NCBI GenBank assembly: GCA_028023455.1
Contig: JAQFVV010006231.1
Location: 6,524,036-6,588,035 of the forward strand
Length of the DNA stretch: 64,000 bases
Direction of reading: 5' to 3'
From: Epiperipatus broadwayi
Taxonomy: Eukaryota; Onychophora; Udeonychophora; Euonychophora; Peripatidae
In this document: piece after piece, positions 13,151 to 24,769 of the stretch
Numbering within the stretch: position 1 is the first letter of the stretch
Layout: every line of letters starts with the position of its first letter
Notes under the pieces: model-generated
Databases searched by the model: none
Seen by the model: the letters and a program-made list of their open reading frames with translations, nothing else
What the model was told of the DNA's origin: nothing
Position numbers and translations under genes: made by a program

Positions 13151-14958
13151 GCTACTATTTTTGAAAGCATAATATATACATGTGTGCGGGTGAAAGTGTA
13201 TTTGAAAGGAAATATATATAGCTATAAGTTAGTGCAAAAGCATTTAGAAGTAACTTATAAAGGTATTTGTAATATAATTAATACATTGAAGTAAAATATT
13301 TAATAGTTGATATTGGGTACAGATAAGATTAGCAGTTTAAGCTTTATTTTGAGACAAACTAATTCACAATTGAATCCTAGGAGTGATGAAATGTAGTAAT
13401 ATAGATTTCAGGTTATAAATAACAAAATTAAAAGAAAACAATTAACAAAGTAAAATTAAAGAACCTAATTTTATATTTGCTCAGATTTTGTATTGTGTAA
13501 TTTATAGATTGTTCATATAGTTTTTTTAGTTTTTGGGTATATAAAATAAAGCCATGATCATATATTCATTAATGAAGGAATACATATTATTGTATAAGAG
13601 CATTGATTATAATCTTAACCTAGTTTAATAAAAAATATTGGATTATATTTTGTGGTTTCTTTTATTGTGATATTAATATAGAAGTGGTGATTTAAATAAC
13701 ACATGCAAGTTAATGACATGTGTATTATGATGGCTTAATTCAGTATACTGAAATTAACAATGCTCTGAGCTAGACCATGGACAATAAATTATATGTTAGT
13801 GGCTAATGGAAGCATTGTGAAGATCACATAAGAAAATCGTTAATATTATGATATATTGAATCAATCCTTAATGATGAACTTATTCTTCTAGAAAATAATC
13901 AATGGTTCATTTGTTATATGAGTTCCATCAGATTTCTCTATAATCTGATGGCATCTAATAAAATTAAAGTAATGTATCTGGAGATATGAATATAGTGTAA
14001 AATCCAAACCAGGAAAATGAAAATGAATTATAAGAGCTTAAAATTGACCTGAGATAAAAGTTCTACCAATATAAATCATTACATTATTTATATATTATAA
14101 TGATCCGGAGAATAGGAGACTTAACAGAATCTGCACTACAGGGCGCCACTAGGCATTTGAACCTAGAAAATTTATATAGTAGGCAGATACGTAAGTCAAA
14201 AAAAAAATTATTTTATTTTATATATTTTGATTCCGGTCGTTAGCCCATTGTCACTAGCTCAGTGGAATAGCAGAGATTTAAATTTATAAATAATTCTTAT
14301 CTAAGAATATATAAAAAAGAATAAAATAAGCCACTGCCAGTAATTATACACACAAACATTTATTTACGCACATATATAATATTTAAAATTGTTTTAGTGT
14401 CAGTTTTACATTTTAAAATTTAATTTACATTTTTAACTTTGATTTTTGATTTTAATTTACATTTAATTTTTATAAATTTACATTTTAATTTTTATAAGTT
14501 CGCACAGATGGGTTTATAAAAGTTTGTTTTATAATGTTGAGTATAGATCGGTTACATAGATTACACGGTTAAAAACATTTCAAATTAAACATCACCAATC
14601 AAAATACAAAGTCATTGATAACGTCAATTGCAGAGGGAATACAAGAAACCCAATAGCATTCATCATAAGATGCCGCATTGACATCGATGACTTATATATT
14701 CTAATCGAATATGAAAACCACAAACATAAGTAACCGGTAACGAATCCATGCAATGTCCATACCCAACTTAAATTTAATGCATTTTTATTTAGAGTGTCGA
14801 GTATGAATAGACTACATAGATTTGCATTTGAAAGAAAATATTCTATCCTTATTTAACCTTAGGCCAAAAGTTCGCAGTCAAACCAACGTCAATCCATCTG
14901 ATATATCGATGCATTCAATGTAACACGAATATGGCAGCACAAAAGGTTAAGAGAAGAA

Positions 14959-15009
14959 ATTGCCTCTCGTCAGATAGGAATACCACATCTATCTGACGAG
15001 AAGAGCAAT
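14959..15009. repeat. Strong short hairpin in the WDR45 intron
   Basis: The left arm reads attgcctctcgtcagatag and the right arm is its near-perfect reverse complement, with an 11-base loop (gaataccacat) and about 18-19 paired bases. The 12-base word ggtcagatagga also occurs at 15399-15410 and, inverted, at 15868-15879, so the surrounding block carries an ordered set of related inverted motifs. The function is unknown. It may be a remnant of a DNA transposon. Confidence 0.6.
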
Positions 15010-15502
15010 AAAAAAAAAAACTCCATAGGAAAGGACTGCGATCATTTTGCCGACTTACGATTGCATTCCATAGGCAAAAAGGAAGTGTGCGGCGTATAAA
15101 GCGATTCTGCCAGTAGCGAATCTCATACTACATCTACTAATTACACCAATATATCCAATCCATTGACCTAATTTAACTACGAAACAAATAACCTAAGATT
15201 ACCCTCCCCCTAATATAACTTTACAAATCTATATAGCCATTCATGCCCGACTTAAGTTTAACATTTCTATAATTTAATTTAACGAAAAACAAAAATTATA
15301 AATAAAACTTAAAAGAACCAAAAAAATAAATAAATAAATGGAAATGATTTTAAAAAAAGAAATACATCAATAAAAAGAATTAATAAGGAATTTAGTTTGG
15401 TCAGATAGGATTCTATTTCTATTTTTTTTTTAAATACTGGGAAAAAGTTTATATTTTAAAGTTCTTAGTGTTTTCAAATTAATATTCATTTAAGTTCATA
15501 AC

Positions 15503-15823
15503 ATGCTTACGGTTTTAGAAATGTTCATTAGTTATCCATTGCTTGCCGTTTGGAATCCAGCGTTAAAAACCATCGATGATCCTGTGGTCCTCAATATAGG
15601 AAAAGCGATGTTTCATTTTCTTTTTTTTTTAACAACTGAAAGAATTGAAAGTGCGTTTTCAATCCCTTCACCTCCAACTCTCCGACTTAACACATCTCAG
15701 TCTTCTCTTAAATTTTCTTCACTCACTAAAAATTTTATTATCAAACTTTTTCTTTTATATGTAACTTTAGGATCCAATGGACATTACGTCATCGATGATG
15801 ATGATCCTTCCATTGAGGTCTGA
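15503..15823 (+). other. Unexplained 106-codon open frame between inverted 12-mers
   Basis: A plus-strand ATG-to-stop frame of 106 codons lies in a locally less AT-rich block and between two inverted copies of ggtcagatagga (15399-15410 and 15868-15879). The predicted protein has a hydrophobic start (MLTVLEMFISYPLLAVW), a serine/leucine-rich middle and an acidic end (DDDDPSIEV). I recognise no family, no splice signals support it, and it sits in the WDR45 intron on the same strand. It could be part of an eroded transposon. I would not call it a gene without transcript evidence. Confidence 0.2.
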
Positions 15824-16306
15824 TTCCCCGATGGATCTCTTTCATTGGCCATTAGTTTCTATTGTTTTCCTATCTGACCGTTGCTTATACATTTAAATGC
15901 CCAAGGGCTAGTTCACTTGGACTAATTAAAATAATCATTTCCATTTTTTCAATAACATTAATTAATTTATTTTGTACAAACTTAGATATATTTTGATCTT
16001 TAAATCTTTTTAAGTTTTTGCTTTTAAAATACTTTTTCTATTTTTAATAAAGTTTCTTTTTTTAATAATTTTTTTCATCTGTGCGATTTTATATATATAT
16101 GAGTTTAGTATAGAATTTTAATTTTCAATTTTTAATTCTTAAAAAAGAAGTTTTATTTGCAAACTTTTATTTTTTTTATGTTTACTAATAAAAAAAAAAA
16201 ATGTAACATCGTATGTGCCCGTTACAATATATATATAAGCATCCACATGTTTATGTATGTTTATTGTAAATATTGTATTAATTCATTTATATTTATTTCT
16301 TTTTAG

Positions 16307-16416
16307 CAATTTGTGTGGATGGTACATTTCACAAGTATGTGTTCACTCCAGATGGTAACTGCAATAGAGAAACATATGATGTATATTTAGACGTTTGTGA
16401 TGATTTTGAATTTTGA
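16307..16416 (+). CDS. WDR45: WDR45/WIPI4, terminal coding exon
   Basis: The acceptor is a T-rich tract ending in ag at 16305-16306. The first two bases complete an alanine codon with the G carried from 6099, giving [17 protein letters not shown] and then [19 protein letters not shown] before a TGA at 16414-16416. This is the signature end of animal WDR45/WIPI4, which I recall finishing NREAFDVYLDICDDDDF. Only conservative changes are seen. The exon supplies the last strands that close the seven-bladed propeller. Together with 5981-6099 the window encodes about the last 76 residues. The match is near-diagnostic for WDR45 rather than WDR45B or WIPI1/2, whose C-termini differ. Confidence 0.95.
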
Positions 16417-16691
16417 ATATAATAATGGTATTAAATGATTTACATAATTTATTTTTAAATTATGAACACATATATCCAAAAGTTTTCTTTTTTTGTTTGT
16501 TTTAGTTTTCTTTTTTTTTTTAATTATTTAAAAACATTTTCTATTATATCTCTGAAGAAAAATGCTATATGAGAAAGTAAATAATCGAAATATTTTTAAT
16601 AACTGTAAAGAAATGGTCTTAGCAGCTGAATTTTATATATGTATAATATATATTTATATTTTGTTTTTAATATGTATTTTTCACTCTATAT

Positions 16692-16697
16692 AATAAA
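16692..16697 (+). terminator. WDR45: Candidate polyadenylation signal of WDR45
   Basis: AATAAA occurs about 280 bases after the WDR45 stop codon, in an otherwise AT-only 3' region. It is the first canonical hexamer I see downstream of the stop. In DNA this AT-rich such hexamers arise by chance, so the call rests mainly on position. Confidence 0.4.
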
Positions 16698-17089
16698 TTA
16701 TTTAAATTTTTTATATAAATTACTTATTACTAAAAACTGCCTTCAATAGTTCACTGAAATATTGGAAATATGCAGTATTTGTGATATTATTTATTACAGA
16801 TTAAATTTTATCTAAGATAATTCTTTGTTTTTTTTTTAATAGTTTTATTTTAATATTATTTAATCAATGACTGAAGATAAATTATTCCTTTATTTATTTG
16901 TTAATAAAAAAAGCTTTTTTTTTTTTTAAATTTCATAATTTTTCTAAATTGAAATAATTTGTTAAAATACTATCCAAATAAGATGAATGAAGTCAAAACC
17001 ATCTTAAATTTTATACTTCATAATCAAAAATATAGTACATATAAAAAAACAACAACTCATGAGCTTGTAATTATAAAACTGATCTTACT

Positions 17090-18080
17090 GAAACCAAGAG
17101 TTCTCTTCATTCTACTCTAGAACCATCTGTTGTAAGCCTGAGTATGATATCCATATCTCCCAAACGGTTCTTGGCTTTTGCCTTCATCAATGATAATTTA
17201 GAATTCAAAAATGATACCAATACATTTAGCAGCTACCTTTTATTTCTTTATTTTATTGAAGCTAATAGATTGAAATTTTTAAAAACCCTAAGGTTTTGAA
17301 TCCAAATCAATTCATTTGCATAATTATAATAATATGTCACCAGATTACTTTCTTGATATTTTAGAAATCTTAGTTTTATGATAATTGTAAACCTCTTTTT
17401 TTCTTTGACTAAGAAGTTTAATTTCAACAGCAGCATCACATAATTTACAACAGCAGTTCTCATCATCTATCCTAAAGCACACTGATTAATTAATGAACTT
17501 CAGATGGTATAATGTTATAATATCCTTAGCCAGAGGCAGTTTTTTGATATATGCATAAATTACATTAATCCTATTTTTAAATCCTAAGACCTTACTGATG
17601 GGAATATGGTTTTTGTAGCATTATACCATCTGATGTTCATTGATACTCAAATTTACAGTACAAGTCTTAAAATAGAATGAAGAGGATTGCTTTTGGAATC
17701 ATATGAGAAAGTCATGAGATGTTATCAGTATTAAACTTTCTAGCACAAAAAAGATGCCTTCATTTGGCATATAACTGAGATTTCTAAAGTATAGAATGAC
17801 TTAGTGTCAGATCTATATAACTATGCAAGCAAGTTGGCATTGGTTCAAAACTTGATTTATTTTTTTTGTCAAGTTATTAGTTTGAATCTTGTAAAGAAAT
17901 AGAAGGTGGCTGCTGCTTTGAATCTTAAATTCTCACAAACTAAAACCAGAAACTAGCTTGGGAATATGTATATTATAATACTATATCATCTAGTGTTCAC
18001 TGATTATTCATACTTACAGGAACTTTAGATTGAATGAAGAGAAATGTTTTTGGAATCATATGAGTAACCATAGCAAAAAG
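17090..18080. repeat. Cluster of degraded fold-back element fragments
   Basis: Several stretches share phrases with the fold-back family seen at 13.0, 33.5 and 35.1-35.7 kb: words such as ctcttcattctactctagaa (17102), catctagtgttcactgatta (17988) and agaaactagcttgggaatat (17949). An inverted pair around cagatggtataatg (near 17507) and cattataccatctg (near 17620) forms a local hairpin of about 150 bases. No coding content was seen. Confidence 0.5.
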
Positions 18081-19765
18081 TTGTGAGGTGATGATTTTAC
18101 TAACTGACAAAATAGAATTATTATATTAAAAAAAAAAAAAAAAAGCTTAATAATAGCTTTTTTTAAAAAAAAAAAAATGTTAAAAGTATTTAACAAGACT
18201 TCTTTCCAATTGTGGTTGTCTGAGCAAAATTAGGTCTAATGCACCTGAGATATATTTGTGACCATTTTTTTTAAGATTTACATTGCACTTTATGGAGAGA
18301 CTTTAATCCTACAGTGGATTGATAATGATTGAAAATGATAATGATGATAGTTAACAAAATAATAGTCTGAAATTTAAAAAATATGCTATGGTTTTGAATT
18401 CTAGTGTCATACCTTAAATGATTATAGGAAGACTAATATTTAGTATCCATTGATTACTTTAAATTTCTAATAGAAAGTTCCGGGGTAAAGAAATAGAATG
18501 AATTGTGGTTGCTAAAAGCTAATAGTACTTTTTTTTTAAAAAAATTATTATTAATTACAGTACAATTTTTATAACACTTCTAATCAAAAATTCTTATTTT
18601 TATTTACTATCTTTTAAGCAACCTTTGTGTGATCAGTCAGTTGTTCTTTAGACATTCTTAATGAGATTTAAAACTTATTTTAGATTTGACAAATGGCTTT
18701 GAACTATCTTCAACTAAATCTTTGATTTTATTATATATATATTTAGATGAATTAAAAACATGCTTAATTAGTCATAAGTTTTAGTTTAAGAAGTCTGTAA
18801 TGTTCTAGCATCCAAGTGGTTAGTTGAGGTTTATAGTTCTATTTATTTGACAAAACTGTTTTTTTTTTTTACTGTTATTAACTTAATTAAGAATCAATCC
18901 TGAAATCTTTTGAATTCATCACTCTGTTATTGTGTTAAATCACACTGGATGAGATTTGATTCTCATTTACCAATCAAAGTATTATATGACTCTTTCTCCC
19001 AGTTTATTTTCAGCATTTTCATTAGGAGCAGTAGTCCAAATTATTTTCTCATTTCCAGATTCATCTGTTGTGTGTTATATGAATGCAATCAAATGTTTTT
19101 CATTAATTAAGACCAATGACTAAAAATTAGTTTGGGTATTTAGAAGACACTTTTACCCAATGTTCCTTGATTATTTAAGCTTACGATGGATGTGTTTTTG
19201 AGAGAATAAATGTAAATAGAGTAGTACTAATCCTAATGTACATTTAATTATTTTGAAATACATATTGATATTTTAGATTAGCAACTTTTAGCATATTTTA
19301 TGCATCTACTTTTAGATATTTAGTAATATAAATAATTTAAAATAAATTAGATCATAAATTCTAATCATATAAAAGTATCAAACATTTAATGCATTATTTG
19401 ATATTAAATATTTATCTTCATAACTGACTTCTTGTAATGACATTGCAACTTAAACCATGACATTTAAATTATACATTCACACAATTTTTTATAGAAAATG
19501 GTTTCATTTAAGAATTTCTGCAAACTTTGTATAGTTTCATTTAAATTAATTTGTATCTTTTGAAACTTTCCTTTTATTAAGCAATGAATTTATTCAATGC
19601 TGATATCATCATGCAATGTATGGAGAGTAGGAATTGTTAGTGCTGAAAAATGGAAAGCTTATTAGAAACGTTTTTGTGCTTAAAATTAAGAACAATTGAA
19701 CTTTTTCTAAATTATTTCTACCAAAAGCACTTGATGTAAGTTTAATATTATGATTAATTTCATCC
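18081..19765. other. Intergenic AT-rich DNA, nothing recognised
   Basis: This stretch contains two long A runs near 18130 and 18165 and scattered short open frames, including one of 66 codons at 18910-19110. None has recognisable protein content or splice signals. Confidence 0.5.
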
Positions 19766-19769
19766 ATTT

Positions 19770-20900
19770 ATCAATCTTCCTTTTTTTCTAAGAAAATCCA
19801 CTGAACGTTACTTAAGTTTTTTTCTAGCATTTATCTTTAATCCTACTTTCTTCTTTTCATAATTTTTGCAATATTTCCTCAAGCTCACAAATATTATTTG
19901 TGAAAATAATGTCATCTTCAAAAACTAGAGAAGATCTGTGTATTTTCTTTTCTTAGCTCCCCATTTAATTCTCACAATACTGTAGAAAGTTTTGAAGATA
20001 TGGAATCATTTTGTCATATTTTTTTATATAATGTTAGTCTTACTGTCACTCTATAATCCCAATTACTGTTGTTGATTTTAATAAACATTCTTCAGAATAT
20101 AATAGTCTGAATTTATATTCTTGTAGAATTATCTTTTTTTATAATGTACAAATCCAAAGCATAATGACAATTCATATTCATTGGTCTTTTCTATAATTAA
20201 ACTTAATACAGATGTTGTTAACCAAAACCATTTTTAAATCTTGTTTATTTTTTTTGGTTGGTTTGAATTCAAAGTTTGATGTAGATGAGTTATAATTATC
20301 TTAATAAAGATTTTATATAGAAACAATAGAAGATAAATAAGTATGTAATTTCTAATCACTATTGGATTCTTCCATTCATCTGACATATTTTTATCTGATA
20401 TGCAGTATTTGCCAACAATTTTTCTACTTCTTGGTTTACTTTTTTTTAAATATATCGATAATAATTCGATCATTTTTTGAAGATTTATTTTTTCTTAAAA
20501 ATGTAATTGCATGTCTCACTTCATTTAAGTTGCTTGACAATTCAGATGTTATAATTGTAGAGATTACCTTATTTTATTGTTCCTTATTATTATATCATAC
20601 TTTGTAGAACTCTCCCACATATTTCATGATATCATTTGTTGTAGCTGTTGTTTTTTATTTCTAAAATAACATTTCTTCCAATATTAGGATGTTTTTACAC
20701 TTGTGAGATTTTTGTTGCCAATTCACAGTTATATTTTTTTATATTTATTATCATTTTTTTTTTTTTTACCATATATTCGATTATTTTTATAGGTTATTTT
20801 TTTAATATTTTCATATTTCATCTTTTTTTTTATACATTGCTTATCATAATTGGAAATTGTTATTATGGCCTAAAGGATTTTACTATCATTTTTTAATAAA
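19770..20900 (-). mobile_element. RTE-like LINE, copy C, heavily degraded fragment
   Basis: This is a third copy of the LINE found at 1-2990 and 49010-52282, again on the minus strand. Shared phrases include agaaaatccactgaacgtta near 19792, the poorly preserved RT core at 19860-20200, and a frame at 20234-20473 whose SDEWKNPIVIRNYI corresponds to PDEWKNAVLILIF in copy A. It lacks the endonuclease half and the 3' end, and is crowded with stops and expanded T runs. It is the oldest of the three by appearance. Confidence 0.72.
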
Positions 20901-21928
20901 TGTAACAGCAGTCAAAGGCAATTTTTGAAACTGAAAATTTAAAAAAAAATATTTTAGTGATGTTTTAAAATCAGTTAAGTGATTTAGCAATTATTTCTGT
21001 AGAAAAGATATCTACAATGACTTTATAAAAAAATTATCAAGCTAATTGCTACAATTAAAGACCCCCAAAATAATTTGATATGTAAAGATTTTTTTTATTC
21101 TGTAAGTTTATTATATTTTAATTTATTTTGTTTCATTTTTCTGCATTTTTTTTTTTTAATTTTATAATTTTTTATTCTTGTGTTGGATGTTATAATAAAA
21201 ATATTTTTTTATTTAATATATATTTTCCTCCTAGTATTAACCATTGCTTTATTTAATAGACCATTTTAAATAAAAGTGTAAAACAGATTTTTGTAATAAT
21301 TAGCCCATTGCAAACAAAAGACCTTTCCAACTGTCTATCATAGAGGAACATTGGAGAAATCAGGCCAACCTCAATAGGCTTATTAATTGTTGGGTGGTGA
21401 GGTTCTGGATGTTTTTCTATTTTTGTTTTATCCTCTAGCTAAGAATAGCTAAATATTTACCTAGTGATGTTAAATGGTTAGCTAAATTGGCTATGAGAGA
21501 AAATTCCTAAGCTTCTTAAAAAGAATTCCATTTGATTTAGATTTGAACCTCAGGTTGTAAACCCGTAGGTTGACATGTTATCTGTCTGTACCATGAGGCT
21601 CTTCTAAATAATTGCAATTTTTAAAGTTTGCCTCAGGCATGTTTCTTTTAGGTAAATTAATAAAATCTATCACATTATTATGTAATCAATTGATCTTTAT
21701 TTTATTGAAAAGATCATTAGCTTGAGAATATTATCAAACAATTTACAATCTTCTGTTTCATTTTAGAGAAAACTTTCTGGAAACCTTCAATTCTATTTTA
21801 TCTTCATGATTATTAAACAAACTTTCCAAGTCAGTTTTTCATTTATCTTAAATAAGCAACATGGTATTAATTAGATTTTAACTTTTTGTAATACAGAACA
21901 TTTTGTAAACATTTTTTTAAACAAATTG
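20901..21928. other. Intergenic DNA with a tRNA-like SINE relic and 3' flank of the next gene
   Basis: On the minus strand, 21535-21607 reads gcctcatggtacagacagat and, after a spacer, aacctgaggttcaaatc. That is an A-box-like and B-box-like pair typical of a tRNA-derived SINE head, but without a pairing acceptor stem, so it is not a functional tRNA gene. Two overlapping AATAAA hexamers on the minus strand at about 21696-21706 may end the minus-strand gene at 21929-22969. Confidence 0.45.
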
Positions 21929-22969
21929 TTATGATCTTAAATATGTCTTTCGTTTTTTGTGAATGCTTTTTATTTTGGAACCTTTTTTAGGCTTTCTTTT
22001 TGGTGATGAATGCCTATAAGCTGGAATTTCGTATGAATGTTCTGATGAATGTATATAATCTGGAATCTCATCATATATATGTTCTGATGAATGTTTATTA
22101 GCTGAAAGTTCTTTATTTACATATTTCAATGATTCTTTATAAGCTGGAATATTATCATATGCAAATTCTGAAGAATATTTACTTGCTGGAATTTCTTCAT
22201 ATATATGTTCTGAAGAATATTTATTTACTGGAATTTGCTCTAAAGGATATTTACTCACTGGAACTTCATATATATGTTCAGAAGAATGTTTTCTGGATGG
22301 AATTCCTTCATATATTTGTTTGGAATCATTAGCCATACTGGGTAAATGTCTTTCAACTGGTGATAATCTGGTTTTTGAGAAGTCTTTAGTCGTAATAGGC
22401 ACATGAGTCGCAACTGATGATAATTCAGATTTTGGGTGATCATTAATCATACTAGTATGAGTTGCAACTGATGGTGCAATTAGTGACTTTTTTTTTTTCG
22501 GATTAACATCTTGTTCCATTTTCCAATCAGAAGAATTTTCTAATAGTTTCATTCTAGAATTAAAATTTTTATTGCTTGCATTTGGTAAAGAATATACTTT
22601 AGAAGGGAGTTGATTAGAAGGTATATTTTCATAAATACTGTTATCTTTTACATCTAAGTGAACAATTTTCTCTCCAATATTTTTTAGCTTATTTTCTTCC
22701 GATTTGGAAGAATATTTTTTCGTAATACCTATTAATTTAAAAGTAGCAGTTACACTTGGTTTTTCACTTTCTGGAAGTGGCATTATTTGTTGTTCAAACA
22801 TTTTACTAGTGTCAAGTAGATTAGAACGTTGAGTTGAATTATCAAAAGTAGCATATGAATAATATGGTAGAGTTGTAGATGCAAAAGAATTTTTTCCTAA
22901 CTTTTCATCTTTGAAATCTTTTTTTTTTTTTTCTAAATGTTTTTCTTCTTGAAAGTCAGTACCATTCTG
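21929..22969 (-). CDS. Terminal exon: tandem YEEI-type tyrosine motif tail
   Basis: This open stretch of 347 codons runs from an acceptor (tatag before base 22969, phase 0) to TAA at 21929. The first residues (QNGTDFQEEKHLEKKKK) are charged. The middle is low-complexity. Residues coded at about 21990-22330 form about eight repeats of roughly 14 residues with the pattern K(Y/H)SSEHIYEEIPAS. Variants of the core tyrosine motif are YEGI, YEVP, YEEI, YDNI, YDEI and YEIP, and an extra YENI lies further upstream. The end is strongly basic (KRKPKKGSKIKSIHKKRK). YEEI is the textbook docking site for Src-family SH2 domains, and YxN for Grb2. The function is inferred from motif only: a signalling scaffold or receptor tail. 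No known family recognised. A phase-0 exon candidate lies at 30805-30987. Confidence 0.7.
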   Translation of the reverse strand, partial: QNGTDFQEEKHLEKKKKDFKDEKLGKNSFASTTLPYYSYATFDNSTQRSNLLDTSKMFEQQIMPLPESEKPSVTATFKLIGITKKYSSKSEENKLKNIGEKIVHLDVKDNSIYENIPSNQLPSKVYSLPNASNKNFNSRMKLLENSSDWKMEQDVNPKKKKSLIAPSVATHTSMINDHPKSELSSVATHVPITTKDFSKTRLSPVERHLPSMANDSKQIYEGIPSRKHSSEHIYEVPVSKYPLEQIPVNKYSSEHIYEEIPASKYSSEFAYDNIPAYKESLKYVNKELSANKHSSEHIYDEIPDYIHSSEHSYEIPAYRHSSPKRKPKKGSKIKSIHKKRKTYLRS

Positions 22970-23109
22970 CTATAAAAATATAAAATATTACTAAAATTAT
23001 AATTTCTTATTAGAAATATATTTAAGAAATCTAATAAAATAAATATAGTTAAGTATTTGTACCCTTGTGTGCATAAGCAAGCTAATAAATAATTGAAATA
23101 CAATTAAAG

Positions 23110-23225
23110 TTATGTCAAAACACTTTATCTTTAAAGTGCTTGTGCATTGGCTTAATCGCTAATATTACTATTACATAAAAAGCATAGCACTATATAAAAT
23201 AATATCTCATTATATATCTATTTAC
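23110..23225. repeat. Dispersed repeat shared with 52317-52420
   Basis: The stretch with cttgtgcattggcttaa, gctaatattactattaca and gcactatataaaataata recurs with point differences at 52317-52420 (catgtgcattaacttaa ... gtgctatataaaataaatat). Both copies are non-coding. The element type is unknown. Confidence 0.4.
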
Positions 23226-23733
23226 AAATAGTAATAACAACATTTATATGCATTTCCTGCCCACTATGATGGGCAAGATTGCAAAATTGAAGCCAATAAT
23301 AATCAGTGGGTCAAACAAATGCCATGACACAATCTAATAAACCTAAAATTTCTAACAATATTATCTTAGCATAAGGAAGGTGTAATGTATTTGCTTCCAG
23401 CAATTTTCTGCTCTGGATTTAAGCATATTTGATTGCATTCTGAAAATAGTAGTAGGCAGTTTACTTTCTTGTCAAAGTAATTTCATGCTAGCAAATTACT
23501 GATCTGAATATGATTCATTAACAAAAGTTTCTCTCTTAAATGGTCCTCAGTGTCATAATCAACTCTCTTATAAAATTATAAAGAATAGGATTTACTGACA
23601 GTTATTTGATTGAATTGTTTGTATCATTAGTTATTTGTTTATGTTGCTCTTGTTTCATAGGTCAGCTGTATTTCAGTCAGAATATATAGAGAACTCTAGC
23701 GTTTAAAAAATCCATTTTTGAATGTAATATTCC

Positions 23734-24625
23734 CTATGGCTGACTGAAATTAATTTTGGAATACGTAATCTTTGAGATAAGCCAGTGGATATCTAGATCC
23801 TCTTTTTGCTTCATATTTTGATCTAACATTATCATATGATCTGGTTTTGTACATTTTATAATTAGTGTTTTGCTTAGCTCATCACTATCTGAAATAGTGA
23901 GCCTTTCATTTATTGCTGGTATATCATAGTCATGTGTTAATTGGTCTCTTTGCCCATGATGCAATATTGCTGTATATCCAGAGTTTCTACAATTTGTGAA
24001 TGCAGTGTTTCTGGAACTTATTTAGTGACTTTTCTGTAATTCATGGGTATCTATCCACATTTTATTATTTTCATTTTTTTTTTTTTTTTGCTATAGTGTT
24101 CAACCCTGAGATCTGGGATATTTGTCCCAAGGATGCGCTATTTAGTAGCAGTTCAATCAGGATTTTGTCCCTAATTGTGCTAGGTATAGTATACAGTGCA
24201 ATGAGAATTTTTATTTTGTGTGTTCCAATTGACACTATAGCTTTTTTCAGGATTCCTTTTGCTTTTTGAATCAATCTTTCAACCTGATCATTACTCTTAG
24301 AGTGAAATGGTGGACTGAATTTTTTTTTATTGTTGATAGCACAAAATTCTTCAAATAAACTTGCTATTAAGGTTACATCATTATATGTCCCTATAGTTTT
24401 AGGCAGATTATAAGTTATCAACAGTTTTCTAATTGCTTCAGTAGATGCTACTTCAATTACATAGAGTATACAGTATGCATCAACATTTATCGATAATAGT
24501 TTGCCTCTCTATGGATCAGCATTATCAATGTGGATTTTTATTCAGGAACTGTCATAATTAGGCCAATATCTAGTTTTGCTCTTTGTTATTATGTTTGGTT
24601 TATTTTACAAATCCAATATTGTTGG
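23734..24625 (-). pseudogene. Ty3/gypsy integrase remnant
   Basis: On the minus strand, frames with stops spell an integrase catalytic core: IHIDNADP near 24530 (first acidic residue region), then EEFCAINNKKKF and SPPFHSKSNDQVERLIQKAK near 24270-24330. The last corresponds to the conserved SPYHPQSNGQAER-type block of Ty3/gypsy integrases, with the catalytic glutamate present. A further frame at 23734-23964 may be the C-terminal region. Stops at about 24500-24540 and the absence of a neighbouring reverse transcriptase or LTR show it is a fragment. It is separate from the gypsy relic at 26.8-29.0 kb, which lacks an integrase. Confidence 0.75.
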
Positions 24626-24769
24626 GCCTTAGATTTTATGTAAATGCTTAAGTTATACTTTTGGAAATAGGATCTAGTTATCACTTCCAGTTTCACAATT
24701 TTTGATTAATCACTAATCAAAACTATTACCATTTGCATTTTTATATTGGACTATTTCCATTATCTAATA

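Larger units (their letters stand above)
6100..16306 (+). other. WDR45: WDR45 intron, 10.2 kb, repeat-laden
   Basis: The intron starts gtaagt and ends in a T-rich tract followed by ag at 16305-16306. It contains the inverted SINE pair near 9.8-10.3 kb, the hAT-type MITE at 11309-11802, a fold-back element fragment near 13.0 kb, tRNA-like relics near 14.1-14.3 kb, a strong hairpin at 14959-15009 and an unexplained slightly less AT-rich block at about 14.6-15.9 kb. The stretches 6100-9780, 10340-11300, 11811-12960 and 13150-14100 show nothing else that I can name. Confidence 0.85.

Noticed and set aside
20234-20473. Independent gene in the 79-codon minus-strand frame
   Set aside because: It aligns with the reverse transcriptase linker of LINE copies A and B and is a fragment of copy C.
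21535-21607. Functional tRNA gene
   Set aside because: A-box and B-box words are present but the acceptor stem does not pair and no clear anticodon loop forms. It looks like a SINE head.
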